A DNA stretch of 64,000 nucleotides from Longitalea luteola (GCF_017356035.1 NZ_JAFIQX010000007.1:248001-312000), one strand, 5' to 3'. Shown: positions 44,699 through 54,576, numbered from the stretch's first letter. Numbers and translations: made by a program. The notes: generated by a model not told the origin, from the sequence alone.

Positions 44699-46522
44699 AT
44701 GAAACATAAACCTATATTGATATTGCTTGTAGCATTGGTAGCTTTCACGGGTTGCAAAAAAGGTTATTTCGATAGCATTCCGCAGGACCTGGTGTCTACC
44801 GACGATATTTTTAAAGACAAGATCGAAACCGAGAACTGGCTGGCTTCGGTATACAGCTTTTTGCCCGATCCCTGGTCAACGGCAACCGGTTCCGGCCGTT
44901 ACTGGGCCGGCTTTACTGAAGAGCTCGAACTGAATACGGCCACGTTGCAGGCAAGCGGGCTGCTCAGTCCGGCCAATACTATTAATATCTGGAATAATAA
45001 TTACCAGGGCATTCGCATGGCCAACGTATTCATGCAGAATGTTGATAATAGTGAGACGAATCTTTTGAACGAGCCCAATGGCAGGGAACTGATCATGCAA
45101 TACAAAGGGGAAGCGCGTTTCCTGCGCGCCTATTATTACTGGACCCTGATGAAAGTATATGGCCCTGTAATTTTGCTGGGTGATGAACCGGGCAAGTATA
45201 ATGATGATTACCAGATCCCACGTAATAGCTGGAGTGAATGTATTGATTATGTGCTCGCAGAAATGGATTCTGCCCAGCAGATGGTGCCTGATAAACATGT
45301 CACCTCAACCGGCGCAGAAGATGCCACGCAAACAGGCCGCATAAACAAACTGGTGATCAGTGCCGTTAAGTCACAGATCCTGTTGTTCGATGCAAGTCCA
45401 TTGTACAATGGCAATCCGGATTATGCCAACTACAAGAACCCGGATGGCAAACAGTTAATGAATACCAATTACGATGCCGGTAAATGGGCCAAAGCGGCTG
45501 CGGCAGCTAAAGCCGCCATTGACCATGCGAAAGCCAATGGTAAGAACATTTTTAGAATGAGTAATGCCGATCCATTTTTGGCAGCTTTTAATTCTTATCG
45601 CGATCTGTTCCTGACCGGCTGGAGCACAGAGGGTATCTGGACCCGCGCCGTTACAGCTTATTCAAGCTGGGAAAATGATGCGGCGCCAAGGGCGGCTAAT
45701 GGTAATTCATTCAATGCATCCTTAGCGGTGACACAGGAAATGGTTGATAAATTCAGAATGATCAACGGTAAATCTATCAATGAAGCAGGCAGCAATTACA
45801 AAGACACGGGTTTTGTTGCCACTGCGAAATCTGGATTCTATGTGGCCAAAACATCAAACATGTATATAAATCGAGAGCCCCGGTTCTATAATACGGTCAC
45901 CTTTAATGGCGCTACTGTTCCTTTCGTTGCCAAGTCGGGACAAACCCATGTGCAATTCTGGCCAACCGGTAATTCGGGTAATGCAAACGGCAGTGAACCA
46001 AAATTTCCAAAAACAGGTTACCTGGTGCGTAAACATACCAATCCATCGCGTAACTTATCAAATAACGCCGGTAATGTAGTGCGTCCTGCAATGTACATTC
46101 GCCTGGCTGAATTGTATTTGAATTATGCGGAAGCTTTGAATGAATCCGATCCGGGACATCCTGATATTCTTGAATATTTGAATGCCATCCGCACGCGGGG
46201 CGGTATACCGCCATTGTCTGCACCCTTAAGCCAGGCGGAAATGCGCAAGCAGATCCAGCTGGAAAGATGTATCGAGATGGCTTATGAAGGCTGCCGTTTT
46301 TTTGATGTTCGCCGCTGGAAAACTGCGAATACCCCCGAGGACAGACAGGGCGGTGAATTCACTGGCATGAATGTGTATGCCGGCAATGCGTTAACGGATG
46401 TGACGTTTTATGCAAGAACGAGGATCTCTACGAGGACCTGGGACAACAAGTATTATATTTTTCCTATACCCCAAAGTGAATTAAACAAGAATTTTGCCAT
46501 GGTGCAGGCGCCGGGGTATTAA
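44699..46522 (+). CDS. SusD/RagB-family surface glycan-binding lipoprotein
   Basis: This 607-residue lipoprotein has Cys19 (LVAFTGCKKGYFD). SusD features are YKGEARFLRAYYYWTLMKVYGPV, KLVISAVKSQILLFDASPLY, and RLAELYLNYAEALNESDPG with QLERCIEMAYEGCRFFDVRRW, and it ends MVQAPGY. It pairs with the SusC upstream and is followed 46 bp later by the GH33 sialidase gene. This suggests that the complex handles sialylated glycans or their desialylated products. The ligand itself cannot be read from the sequence. Confidence 0.94.
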   Translation: MKHKPILILLVALVAFTGCKKGYFDSIPQDLVSTDDIFKDKIETENWLASVYSFLPDPWSTATGSGRYWAGFTEELELNTATLQASGLLSPANTINIWNNNYQGIRMANVFMQNVDNSETNLLNEPNGRELIMQYKGEARFLRAYYYWTLMKVYGPVILLGDEPGKYNDDYQIPRNSWSECIDYVLAEMDSAQQMVPDKHVTSTGAEDATQTGRINKLVISAVKSQILLFDASPLYNGNPDYANYKNPDGKQLMNTNYDAGKWAKAAAAAKAAIDHAKANGKNIFRMSNADPFLAAFNSYRDLFLTGWSTEGIWTRAVTAYSSWENDAAPRAANGNSFNASLAVTQEMVDKFRMINGKSINEAGSNYKDTGFVATAKSGFYVAKTSNMYINREPRFYNTVTFNGATVPFVAKSGQTHVQFWPTGNSGNANGSEPKFPKTGYLVRKHTNPSRNLSNNAGNVVRPAMYIRLAELYLNYAEALNESDPGHPDILEYLNAIRTRGGIPPLSAPLSQAEMRKQIQLERCIEMAYEGCRFFDVRRWKTANTPEDRQGGEFTGMNVYAGNALTDVTFYARTRISTRTWDNKYYIFPIPQSELNKNFAMVQAPGY

Positions 46523-46568
46523 ACCCCGGCCCCCTTCAAGGGGATGTCTTAAACATTAAAGATCAGAG

Positions 46569-48236
46569 ATGCGAATTTTACATCTATTCAATTACCTGCT
46601 TTGCTTGATGCCAATGTTTGTTCAGGGCAACATACCGCCAGAACAGGAAATTGTCATTTCACAGCAACACTACCACGTACCTGTATTGATAAAAAAGAAA
46701 GACAACCCCGTTGTGCGTATCCATGTGCACATAAATGCGGCGAAAGAAAAGATATCCCTTACCGAACTGGCATTCAGTACGGCGGGAAGTACCAACCGGT
46801 CGGATATCAAACAGGTGAGGTTATTTTATTCAGGCGCCGATTCCGGCAGGCGAAACCTTGCCAATGTAGACAAGTTAACACTGGTAGGAGCTACCAGCAG
46901 CAATGCGGAGAAAGGAGTGATCAAAGGCGGTCTGTCACTATCACCGGGCGATCATTATTTCTGGATGTCCGTCGAGCTGCATGACAACGCGTCGTTGTTG
47001 CACCGGATAACCGTAAACGCCGTGAGCGCCGTTTTGAATGGTAAAAGAACCAGCATTGCCGGTGCATCAAAAACGTCACAACGGACTGGTATGGCTTTAC
47101 GGCAGCATAACCAGGACAATGTGCATACCTATCGCATTCCAGGCCTGGCAACAGCCAACGATGGTTCCTTACTGGCCGTGTACGATGCCCGGCGGGAGAG
47201 TGCCCGCGATCTGCAGGGAAATATCGACATTGGTGTAAGCCGCAGCACCGACGGGGGCAATACCTGGCTCCCGATGCAGATCGCCATCGATATGGGACAA
47301 TGGGGTGGTTTGCCGGAAAAATTCAACGGCGTTTCTGACGCCAATATTCTGGTTGATAAAAACACCGGTACCATTTTTATTGCGGGGCTTTGGATGCATG
47401 GGGTACTGGATTCCGTTACAGGCAAATGGATAGAAGGGCTTACAGATACGAGCAGCTACTGGAATCATCAATGGAGAAAGAAGGGATCACAGCCTGGCTT
47501 TGATGTGAAGCAAACAGCCCAGTTCCTGATCGTTAAAAGCGATGACAATGGTAAAACCTGGAGTAAGCCGGTAAACATTACCCAACAATGCAAACAGCAG
47601 GACTGGTGGCTATTTGCGCCGGCGCCAGGGCAGGGGATCACGTTGCGCGACGGTACGCTCGTGTTTCCTACGCAGGGCCGCGATAGATCAGGAAGATCGT
47701 TTTCCAATATAACTTATAGTAAAGATGGGGGCGCTACATGGCGTACCAGCAACCGGGCATCTAAAGAAAACACCACCGAAAATATGGCGGTTGAGCTGTC
47801 AGATGGTACTATTATGTTGAATATGCGATGCAGCAAGAATAAAGATACTGGTGACACCAACGGCCGGGTAATTGCCATAACCAGAAACCTGGGAATGGAT
47901 TGGACTGAACATCCAACCAGCAGTGGTGCTTTACATGAACCGGTTTGTATGGCCAGCATCATCCGGCATGACTATGTAAAGAAAGGCCAAAAGAGATCGG
48001 TATTGTTATTTGCAAACCCCGATTCAAAAGCGACCAGGCATCACATGACCATTAAAGTAAGTTATGATGATGGGCGCACCTGGGCTTCTGACAAAAAAAT
48101 ACTGCTGGATGAATGGAAGAGCAGGGGATACTCCTGTTTAACCAGTATCGATGCCGAAACAATAGGAATTCTGTATGAGAGCAGCCAGTGCGACCTAGTC
48201 TTTCAGAAAATAAAATTAAAGGAGTTGTTGCCCTGA
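46569..48236 (+). CDS. Sialidase (exo-alpha-sialidase), GH33
   Basis: This 555-residue secreted enzyme has a signal peptide (LFNYLLCLMPMFVQG, about 1-20), then a beta-sandwich domain of the sialidase N-terminal type (about 30-165) and a six-bladed propeller. The sialidase hallmark FRIP appears as YRIPGLA, whose Arg belongs to the triad that holds the carboxylate of sialic acid. Asp boxes are STDGGNTW, SDDNGKTW, SKDGGATW and SYDDGRTW. Further active-site pieces are HEPVCMASIIR (second Arg region) and ILYESS. It releases terminal sialic acid from glycoconjugates. No nan catabolic genes (lyase, epimerase) are in the window, so the bacterium may be after the underlying glycan or use sialic-acid genes elsewhere. 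Confidence 0.93.
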   Translation: MRILHLFNYLLCLMPMFVQGNIPPEQEIVISQQHYHVPVLIKKKDNPVVRIHVHINAAKEKISLTELAFSTAGSTNRSDIKQVRLFYSGADSGRRNLANVDKLTLVGATSSNAEKGVIKGGLSLSPGDHYFWMSVELHDNASLLHRITVNAVSAVLNGKRTSIAGASKTSQRTGMALRQHNQDNVHTYRIPGLATANDGSLLAVYDARRESARDLQGNIDIGVSRSTDGGNTWLPMQIAIDMGQWGGLPEKFNGVSDANILVDKNTGTIFIAGLWMHGVLDSVTGKWIEGLTDTSSYWNHQWRKKGSQPGFDVKQTAQFLIVKSDDNGKTWSKPVNITQQCKQQDWWLFAPAPGQGITLRDGTLVFPTQGRDRSGRSFSNITYSKDGGATWRTSNRASKENTTENMAVELSDGTIMLNMRCSKNKDTGDTNGRVIAITRNLGMDWTEHPTSSGALHEPVCMASIIRHDYVKKGQKRSVLLFANPDSKATRHHMTIKVSYDDGRTWASDKKILLDEWKSRGYSCLTSIDAETIGILYESSQCDLVFQKIKLKELLP

Positions 48237-48244
48237 TAAATGCA

Positions 48245-48280
48245 AATAGGTGTTCCACACGGATGTATGGAACACCTATT
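48245..48280. terminator. Bidirectional terminator between convergent sialidase and phosphodiesterase genes
   Basis: AATAGGTGTTCCA (48245-48257) and TGGAACACCTATT (48268-48280) form a perfect 13-bp stem around a 10-base loop, between two convergent stop codons. T-rich sequence follows on the plus side (AATATCTTTTATTTT). Confidence 0.82.
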
Positions 48281-48288
48281 AATATCTT

Positions 48289-49632
48289 TTATTTTAACAA
48301 ACCTTCCAGCAATACACCATCACCAGCGGGCAGATCGAGTTGTAACAATTTACTGATCAGCGGGGCAATATCAACCAATCCCATTTGGCGTATTACCACT
48401 CCTTTTTTAATGCCCTTTCCAAAAGCTACAAAGCCGGTTTGAATTTCTTTGAAGTCAGGAAAAAATCCATGCGTGCCGCCTTTCGCTGCACGAATGAATT
48501 CGCCGGTGGCTGCGCCATTGAATGTATATCCGGGTTTGGCGGCCAGGGCAAATGCTGCTGTAGCATCGGCGCCAACGGCATCCAGTTCTTCCCGGGTCTT
48601 GATAATGAATGTTTGTTGTTGTGCCGCAGGCAGGCCTTTTAACAACTGCAAGACTTTCTCTTTGGTGTGTTTGTCGTTTTTGTCTTTCAACTGCAAAAAT
48701 GCCGCACCGCCTGACGGGTGAAAATAGGCTTTCCAGTTTTCCGGCTTTTGCGGATCATACAAACCGGCTTTGGCAAGCAGCGCATTGGGTGTTAAGCTTG
48801 CATGAATATCCACGAAGCCATGATCACCCGTAATAATAAAGGTGGTCTTATCGGCAATACCTGCTTTTTGTACGGCCTCCCTGATGCTCTTGATAGCTCT
48901 GTCGACGCCGGCAATGGCAGCCCTTACTTTATCACCATCACGGCCCTGTTCGTGCTCAAAATGGTCTACAGTAACCAGGTGCACCGCCAGCAAAGAAGGT
49001 TTATACTTGCGAATGAGATAACAGCTCATGCGGGCGAAGTTTTCATCCATACCCAGGTAATCGCCGTTAAAGTCCAGCTCATCCATTTTTCCGGTAGCAT
49101 ATTGTTCCAGTTCTTCATACAGGCCCGGCGGGTTGGCATTTTCCTGCAACGCTTTTCCCATAACGCGTTCCTGTCCTTTTTCTTTGGGCAGATACCAGTA
49201 TTCGGGAATATTATAGGTTGCTGGTCCGCCAACCGATACAGGCCAGAATACGGAAGCGGTCTTCAATCCTTTTTCTTTTGCCTGGCTAAAAAGGGTAGGC
49301 ACTTTAATAGTTGAATAGTTCCAAAGCCATTTGCCGGTAACGCCATTCGGTTCGGCGGGTGTGTTATAATATACGCCATGCTTCAATGGTTTTACACCGC
49401 TGATCATGGTGGTGTGAGAAGGGTAGGTAACAGTGGGAAAAACGCCGTCAACGCCATCGGCATACGCGCCTGTTTCCATGCCCTGCCTTAAATGCACCAT
49501 ATTCCATGAAGGGTCTTTGTAAAATTCAGGTCGTAAACCATCTATGCTGATAAGGATCACATGCGATTCCTGGGCAAAACCCGATAACCGGCAAGCTAAA
49601 AGGGCAGCTGCTGCTAAAATTAGTTTCTTCAT
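48289..49632 (-). CDS. NPP-type nucleotide pyrophosphatase/phosphodiesterase (alkaline phosphatase superfamily)
   Basis: This 447-residue exported metalloenzyme has a signal peptide ending LSGFAQ (residue 21). The two-zinc site of the NPP group is visible: D31 in ISIDGLRPEF, nucleophile T69 in FPTVTYPSHTTMISG, and a later TGDHGFVDIH. Animal-type NPPs read PNH after the nucleophile, whereas this protein reads PSH, so substrate choice may differ. Family members hydrolyse nucleotide diesters, phospholipid headgroups or other phosphodiesters. It runs convergent to the sialidase and is separated from it by a shared terminator, so it is not part of that operon. The physiological substrate is unknown. 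Confidence 0.9.
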   Translation of the reverse strand: MKKLILAAAALLACRLSGFAQESHVILISIDGLRPEFYKDPSWNMVHLRQGMETGAYADGVDGVFPTVTYPSHTTMISGVKPLKHGVYYNTPAEPNGVTGKWLWNYSTIKVPTLFSQAKEKGLKTASVFWPVSVGGPATYNIPEYWYLPKEKGQERVMGKALQENANPPGLYEELEQYATGKMDELDFNGDYLGMDENFARMSCYLIRKYKPSLLAVHLVTVDHFEHEQGRDGDKVRAAIAGVDRAIKSIREAVQKAGIADKTTFIITGDHGFVDIHASLTPNALLAKAGLYDPQKPENWKAYFHPSGGAAFLQLKDKNDKHTKEKVLQLLKGLPAAQQQTFIIKTREELDAVGADATAAFALAAKPGYTFNGAATGEFIRAAKGGTHGFFPDFKEIQTGFVAFGKGIKKGVVIRQMGLVDIAPLISKLLQLDLPAGDGVLLEGLLK

Positions 49633-49799
49633 ATTGAGGGATAAAATAAAAGCGCGAAATTAAATTCAGTGATTTTACGGTAATATGAATTTTGTGTTAG
49701 GTTTTTAATGCCTGTCGGCAAATAACCTTACTATAGACTAATGAAGTAGCAGGATGGTACTATTTCAACAATAGTTTTTTGTGTTGCGGTAACGGGAAA

Positions 49800-50171
49800 T
49801 TATTTAATAAGTCTCAGGGTAAAAGGATAACGGTACAGTTTGCTTTCACTGGCTTTAATGGTGGCGATAATAACTAACACCAGCACAACAATGCCCACTA
49901 TCCATAACAGCAGGATGCCGATAATGGTTATGAAGAGAACGATGGCAACGATACTGAAAGTGATCTGGAAATTGAGGGATTCCTTCGCATGGTCTGTAAC
50001 AAAGGTAGATTCGTTCTTCTTGATCAGGTAAATGATCAGTGGCGGAAATATCCAGAAAAAGATGGTCAGGACATGGCACAGAATGGCCAGTGTTCTCTCA
50101 TCGCTTGTGGGGGTATACAGAGGCGTTTGCTCTGAACCTGTAAATGAGCCTGAAGGATTGGAGCTTGTCAT
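49800..50171 (-). CDS. DUF4870-family small membrane protein
   Basis: This 123-residue protein has a hydrophilic Ser/Thr/Pro-rich start (SSNPSGSFTGSEQTPLYTPTS-like, residues 2-23) and then three membrane segments: ILCHVLTIFFWIFPPLIIYLI, QITFSIVAIVLFITIIGILLL, and IVGIVVLVLVIIATI. The pattern ERTLAxLCHxxxI, the KKNESTFVTDHAKESLNFQIT loop and the final Tyr-Pro-Phe are typical of DUF4870. Function in the family is not known. It stands alone, separated from the SusD gene by a terminator hairpin. Confidence 0.88.
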   Translation of the reverse strand: MTSSNPSGSFTGSEQTPLYTPTSDERTLAILCHVLTIFFWIFPPLIIYLIKKNESTFVTDHAKESLNFQITFSIVAIVLFITIIGILLLWIVGIVVLVLVIIATIKASESKLYRYPFTLRLIK

Positions 50172-50223
50172 GGTATTCCGTTTTCATGAAATTATTAAAA
50201 TAAAAGCAATTAAAATAATTAAG

Positions 50224-50260
50224 TCGAAGACCCGGCGCAGAAGTTACACCGGGTCTTCGA
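50224..50260 (-). terminator. Intrinsic terminator of the orphan SusC/SusD operon
   Basis: TCGAAGACCCGG (50224-50235) and CCGGGTCTTCGA (50249-50260) are exact reverse complements around a 13-base loop. On the minus strand the hairpin is followed by a T-rich stretch (CTTAATTATTTTAATTG), 21 bp after the SusD stop. Confidence 0.85.
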
Positions 50261-50280
50261 CTCAGCTCATATATTTTAAA

Positions 50281-51600
50281 TTATAATTCAGTCATTGGCC
50301 GTGGAAACTGCTGCCATACATCGTCTCCTGGTCTGTCGATAGGAAGTTGGTTCAGCCGGTTATAACGGCGCATATCAACCCACCGGTGGCCTTCACCAAA
50401 CAATGAATATCGCCGTTGTTTCAGTATTTCGGTAATGAGGCTATTCAGATCAGTTGGCCCTGTATAATCAGGTAATGAAGCCGCATTACGGATCCTGTTG
50501 ATAGCATCTACTGCATTGGTGGGATTATTCAACTGCGCCTGTACTTCAGCATAGATCAGGATCAACTCTTCATTCCTGATGACGGGCATTGACGCCACAT
50601 TGGTTGGATAAACATAAAAATCATAATCGCTGTTCAGTCCGTCCTGTGAGGCAGTGGATGTGCGCTTTGGTGCTTTGCTCAGCCTGGTATCGCCGGGCTC
50701 AGCATCGGTTATGAAAGTAGGATGCACCACCCGTGCTTCTGCCGGTGGTGAGTTGCGTGGAAAGAACAACGGATTTAACAGGTCGCCGCCACCGGTTGAG
50801 AACAGGTAGTAAGCGCCATCCGTCAATGGACCGTTTAGATCAAGGAATGACTCTGCCAGCGCTGTATTGGCCAGGTTCCAGTCCCTGCGGTAAACAGCTA
50901 CCCTGGCCGCCAGTGCCCGGTTGAATTTTGAGAACTCACTGGCATTTTTACTGAACAGCGTCGTTGAGAACGGGAGATCAACCGTATTTCCCTTCAGATC
51001 AATATTGGCTTCATTCAACAAATTTTGAATAGCATTCAATGATTCATCCTTTGAAAGAAAAGGACCCAGATTGTCGGGATCAGCCACGTCGACCCTGATC
51101 CCGTTCTCATATTGCATATTCAGCACCATCAGCAGTTCGTGCGCCTGCATGGTCTTTGCATAGGCAATAGCCGCTTTACGTTGCGGATCGCTGATCGTTG
51201 CTTTTGTGTTCTGCAATGCTTCAATCAGGATATTCGTATTTTTTACAACCCTGTACCGCGCATTGAAAGGGTTGGTTGTGTAGAACGTATTGTTATCCAG
51301 GACAGCGCTTCCTTTTCCCAGCAGTTCAGACGTAAAACGGGGGTCGGAAGTGGAATAGCGGTAGTATTCCCTGCCGATCACACTGATACCATCGTATTGA
51401 TTATTCAGGTTGTTCCTCATGCCGGCTTCTATGCCTACTACCAGGTTCTGTAATTCACCTATTGTCGCATTTTGCGTAATCCCCGTAATGCTGGGATTAT
51501 TGGGATCGAGGATAGGGTCTACATTACAGGACGGCAAGCCTGCGGCAATAAAAAGAACTGCCAGGGCTGTAAGCCGGTATAGTTTATTTTGAAATTTCAT
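50281..51600 (-). CDS. SusD/RagB-family lipoprotein, short form
   Basis: This 439-residue lipoprotein has Cys25 (AAGLPSCNVDPILDPNNPS). It is shorter than the other SusD proteins in the window (564, 607 and 716 residues). Helices AAIAYAKTMQAHELLMVLNMQY, in two parts, and ALAARVAVYRRDWNLANTAL match the SusD core. The C-terminal part has RNEELILIYAEVQAQLNNP and LKQRRYSLFGEGHRWVDMRRY, the usual SusD signature. The body around FTSELLGKGSAVLDN and YRVVKNTNILIEAL is like RagB-type members that may serve non-glycan substrates. Its SusC partner lies 24 bp upstream. No enzyme or regulator is attached, so the ligand is unknown. Confidence 0.9.
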   Translation of the reverse strand: MKFQNKLYRLTALAVLFIAAGLPSCNVDPILDPNNPSITGITQNATIGELQNLVVGIEAGMRNNLNNQYDGISVIGREYYRYSTSDPRFTSELLGKGSAVLDNNTFYTTNPFNARYRVVKNTNILIEALQNTKATISDPQRKAAIAYAKTMQAHELLMVLNMQYENGIRVDVADPDNLGPFLSKDESLNAIQNLLNEANIDLKGNTVDLPFSTTLFSKNASEFSKFNRALAARVAVYRRDWNLANTALAESFLDLNGPLTDGAYYLFSTGGGDLLNPLFFPRNSPPAEARVVHPTFITDAEPGDTRLSKAPKRTSTASQDGLNSDYDFYVYPTNVASMPVIRNEELILIYAEVQAQLNNPTNAVDAINRIRNAASLPDYTGPTDLNSLITEILKQRRYSLFGEGHRWVDMRRYNRLNQLPIDRPGDDVWQQFPRPMTEL

Positions 51601-51624
51601 ATTCGATCTTTTAAGCGTGACTGA

Positions 51625-54576
51625 TTAAAAGGTAACTGATACATTAAAATGGAAACTTTTGGAAGAAGGATAGGGCGTTACTTCCACGTTGCTGGAAATA
51701 GCATCTATTCCAAAGTTGGATACTTCCGGATCATAACTGTTATAGTCAAACACGTTGATCAGGTTCCTTCCTGAAAAACCAACTCTTACCCGGGCAACAT
51801 CCCTGAACCATATCTTAGGTAATGTATAGCTTAAACCTAATTCCCGAACCCGGAAGTACGAAGCGTCCTGGATCCATGGCCGCGCTGTAGCGCCCTGGAT
51901 AGCCAGTCTGTACGGTCCGTCCGTTAATTGACCGGAAGGATCCAGTGTTCTTTTATCGTAATCGGGAGAAGTGCCGAAAATATCGCTCAGCAGGGTACTT
52001 AGGTTAATGTTATCGCCGCCTTTCTTCCAATGCATCAATACGTTCAATTCGAAGCCGTTCCAGGTAACGTTATTCGACCATGCCAGATTGAAATCAGGTT
52101 CTGTATTACCGAATACGGCCAGATTGGTTTCCGGATCAACTTTATCTGATGCATCACCGACACCTACTAACTGGGTAGGGCTTTTGCCTTTTTCAATGCG
52201 ATAAGTACCCAGCGAAGCGCCAAAAGCGCCTACATTAAAGGGCGGCACATCCAGCCTGGTAACCCTTGCGGTGTTCTTCCACCAATTCGCCTGGGTATTC
52301 CAGCGCCATTCTTTGGTGATCACCGGAACGGCGTTAACACTGATCTCAACCCCTTTATTCTCAATGGCGGCCACGTTCTTCCAGGCCGTAGAAAATCCTC
52401 CGGAACCTGTTGTTTGTACTTTCAGGATCAGATCTTCCACGTCCTTCTTATACCAGGTAAATTCAAATCCTACGCGATTGTTAAGAATGCCCGCATCGAG
52501 GCCAAGTTCCAGTTCCCGCTGTCTTTCTGGTTCAAGATCACCGGCCCCCCGGGTAACGTCTACTATCGAGCCGGTGGTACCACTAAAATTAACCGGTACA
52601 AGCGAGGCGTAAATAGCGCCAAAAGGAGCAAAGTTTCCCGCTTCGCCATAGGCGCCGCGCAATTTTAAAAGGCTGAATGTCTTTAATGAAGTAAGTGGTA
52701 AAATATTAAACGCTGCCGATGCTTTGGGATAATAATACAGTTTATCGGCATCGCCGTTGCGGCTCGATTTGTCGCCTCTGAGACCCAGGGTGGCAATGAA
52801 CATGTCTTTGAAGTTAAATTCTTCCTGAACAAAGAAGCCACGGTCTTTTGAGATGTTCTTGTTCTGTTCTACCTGGATGGAGCCGGCCTGGTCAAGATTT
52901 GTTTGTGTGCCGATGAGTTGGGTAGCTGTATTCACAATAGTGTTGAGGTCAACATTAAAACCATTATACCCGGCCTGGGTAGTGAACCGCATATCGTTGT
53001 CCAGCGCCAGTTCATATACTGCCAGTGCAGAAAAATTCGTATTGTTGGCAACGGTTGTTCCATAGATCAATGCACCATTGGTGCCATTTCCGTCTTTTTG
53101 GAACTGCAGCACGGCCGGAAAAATAGCGGTTGTAGTGAGCGTGTATTTGTCAAGGCCTCCCAATGCGATCACTTTAAGATCGTGCCCTCCTTTGGTGAAT
53201 ACTGTCCAGGTCGCTCTTCCGCCCAATAGAATTCGGTTCACCTTTTCGTTATTGGTGATCAGGTCACGCGTTTGGATAAAATTAGAAGGCGCTAATGGAT
53301 TATTGGGATAGTTACCGTTGGCATCGGGATACAGGTTAACCCAGGAGGGCGTTGCTACAAACGATACACCCAGGGTAGTGCTGGTGTTATCATTATTGAA
53401 AAAGCCGCGATCAGCACTTGATTCAACATAGTTGGCATTCAGGCTCAGGTCAAGGAATTTTGCGACATTCTGGTCGAGATTAAGCCGGAAAGAAGTTTTC
53501 CGGTAACCGGTAGTTTTTATAATAGCTTCATCATCGCGGTAAGTTACACCGGCATAATAGGAGGTTTTTTCGTTGCCGCCGCTTACGCTCAGGCGGGTAT
53601 TGCTCATATATCCTACATTGCCGTATAATTCGTCTTCATAATCGAATGTCCTTCCTTCATTGGCGTTATATACGGCGATGCCGTTTGCGCCAAAAGCGGC
53701 CCGTACCTTGGAGGTATCCCAGGAGCGTTGTCCAAGCTTCTTCAACTGCATTTGCCAGCCGATCGATTGGCCGAGTTCTACTCTGGGTTTGCCGGTTCTT
53801 CCTTTTTTAGTGGTGATGATCACAACGCCGGCTGCTGCTCTGGCGCCATAAATAGCCGAGGTAGAAGCTCCTTTCAGGATCTCGATACGTTCTATGTCCT
53901 CGGGGTCCAGATCAGCTACGCGGTTGGAAGGATTGTCCTGGAAATTGGTACTTCCCTGTCCGGCAGCCTTGGAGATAAAGTTCGTACCACTTTGAATAGA
54001 GGAGTTGTCATAATAAACCCCGTCAACGATAAACAGTGGTTGAGAGTTTCCTACCAGCGAAGTAACCCCGCGAAGCTTTATTGAAATACCCCCTCCGGGC
54101 GCTCCGGAATTGGCTGATACGATCGCCCCGGGGAATTTGCCATAGAGGGCAGCGTCTACCGTTGCCTGCGGTGTTGTGCCAACCAGTTGTTTGGCCGAAA
54201 CGGTGCCCACTGCATGGGCAAGGTTACCGCGTTTGGTGGCGGAAGCCAGACCGGTTATAATTACTTCTTCCATGTGGCCTACGTCTTCCTGCATTCTGAC
54301 AATAAGATCAGAAAGGCTGCCGGTAACAGGAACTGTTTGGGTTTTGTAACCAATAAAGGAAACTTCCAGCGCCCCGCCTGCAGACGGTAAGGTGATCCTG
54401 AATTTACCATTGGCATCGGTACTGGTTCCCTGGTTGGAGTTGTGGATCTTTACAGTAGCGAACTGTATGGGATTGTCTTTGCTGTCGACAACAGTACCCG
54501 ACACGTTTATTTGCGCAAATAGCCATACAGGAGCAAAAAAGCAGAAAAGGCACAGCAATCGTTTTGAGTGTTGCAT
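51625..54576 (-). CDS. SusC/RagA TonB-dependent outer-membrane transporter, orphan locus
   Basis: This 983-residue receptor has a signal peptide (LLCLFCFFAPVWLFAQ), a carboxypeptidase-like domain (VSGTVVDSKDNPIQFATVKI), a plug with VIITGLASATKRGNLAHAVG and TSAIYGARAAAGVVIITTKKG, and a barrel ending SKSFHFNVSVTF with a terminal Phe. The usual VVxGYG motif before the plug is ITGLAS here, a subgroup difference from the other three SusC proteins in the window. It forms a two-gene operon with the short SusD and ends at the hairpin at 50224. Its neighbour upstream on the same strand is the siderophore operon, separated by a terminator and about 380 bp. A link with iron uptake is possible but unproven. 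Confidence 0.94.
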   Translation of the reverse strand: MQHSKRLLCLFCFFAPVWLFAQINVSGTVVDSKDNPIQFATVKIHNSNQGTSTDANGKFRITLPSAGGALEVSFIGYKTQTVPVTGSLSDLIVRMQEDVGHMEEVIITGLASATKRGNLAHAVGTVSAKQLVGTTPQATVDAALYGKFPGAIVSANSGAPGGGISIKLRGVTSLVGNSQPLFIVDGVYYDNSSIQSGTNFISKAAGQGSTNFQDNPSNRVADLDPEDIERIEILKGASTSAIYGARAAAGVVIITTKKGRTGKPRVELGQSIGWQMQLKKLGQRSWDTSKVRAAFGANGIAVYNANEGRTFDYEDELYGNVGYMSNTRLSVSGGNEKTSYYAGVTYRDDEAIIKTTGYRKTSFRLNLDQNVAKFLDLSLNANYVESSADRGFFNNDNTSTTLGVSFVATPSWVNLYPDANGNYPNNPLAPSNFIQTRDLITNNEKVNRILLGGRATWTVFTKGGHDLKVIALGGLDKYTLTTTAIFPAVLQFQKDGNGTNGALIYGTTVANNTNFSALAVYELALDNDMRFTTQAGYNGFNVDLNTIVNTATQLIGTQTNLDQAGSIQVEQNKNISKDRGFFVQEEFNFKDMFIATLGLRGDKSSRNGDADKLYYYPKASAAFNILPLTSLKTFSLLKLRGAYGEAGNFAPFGAIYASLVPVNFSGTTGSIVDVTRGAGDLEPERQRELELGLDAGILNNRVGFEFTWYKKDVEDLILKVQTTGSGGFSTAWKNVAAIENKGVEISVNAVPVITKEWRWNTQANWWKNTARVTRLDVPPFNVGAFGASLGTYRIEKGKSPTQLVGVGDASDKVDPETNLAVFGNTEPDFNLAWSNNVTWNGFELNVLMHWKKGGDNINLSTLLSDIFGTSPDYDKRTLDPSGQLTDGPYRLAIQGATARPWIQDASYFRVRELGLSYTLPKIWFRDVARVRVGFSGRNLINVFDYNSYDPEVSNFGIDAISSNVEVTPYPSSKSFHFNVSVTF

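Noticed and set aside
48802-49314. 170-residue plus-strand frame
   Set aside because: It is antisense to the NPP-type phosphodiesterase gene, whose metal-site motifs are clear.
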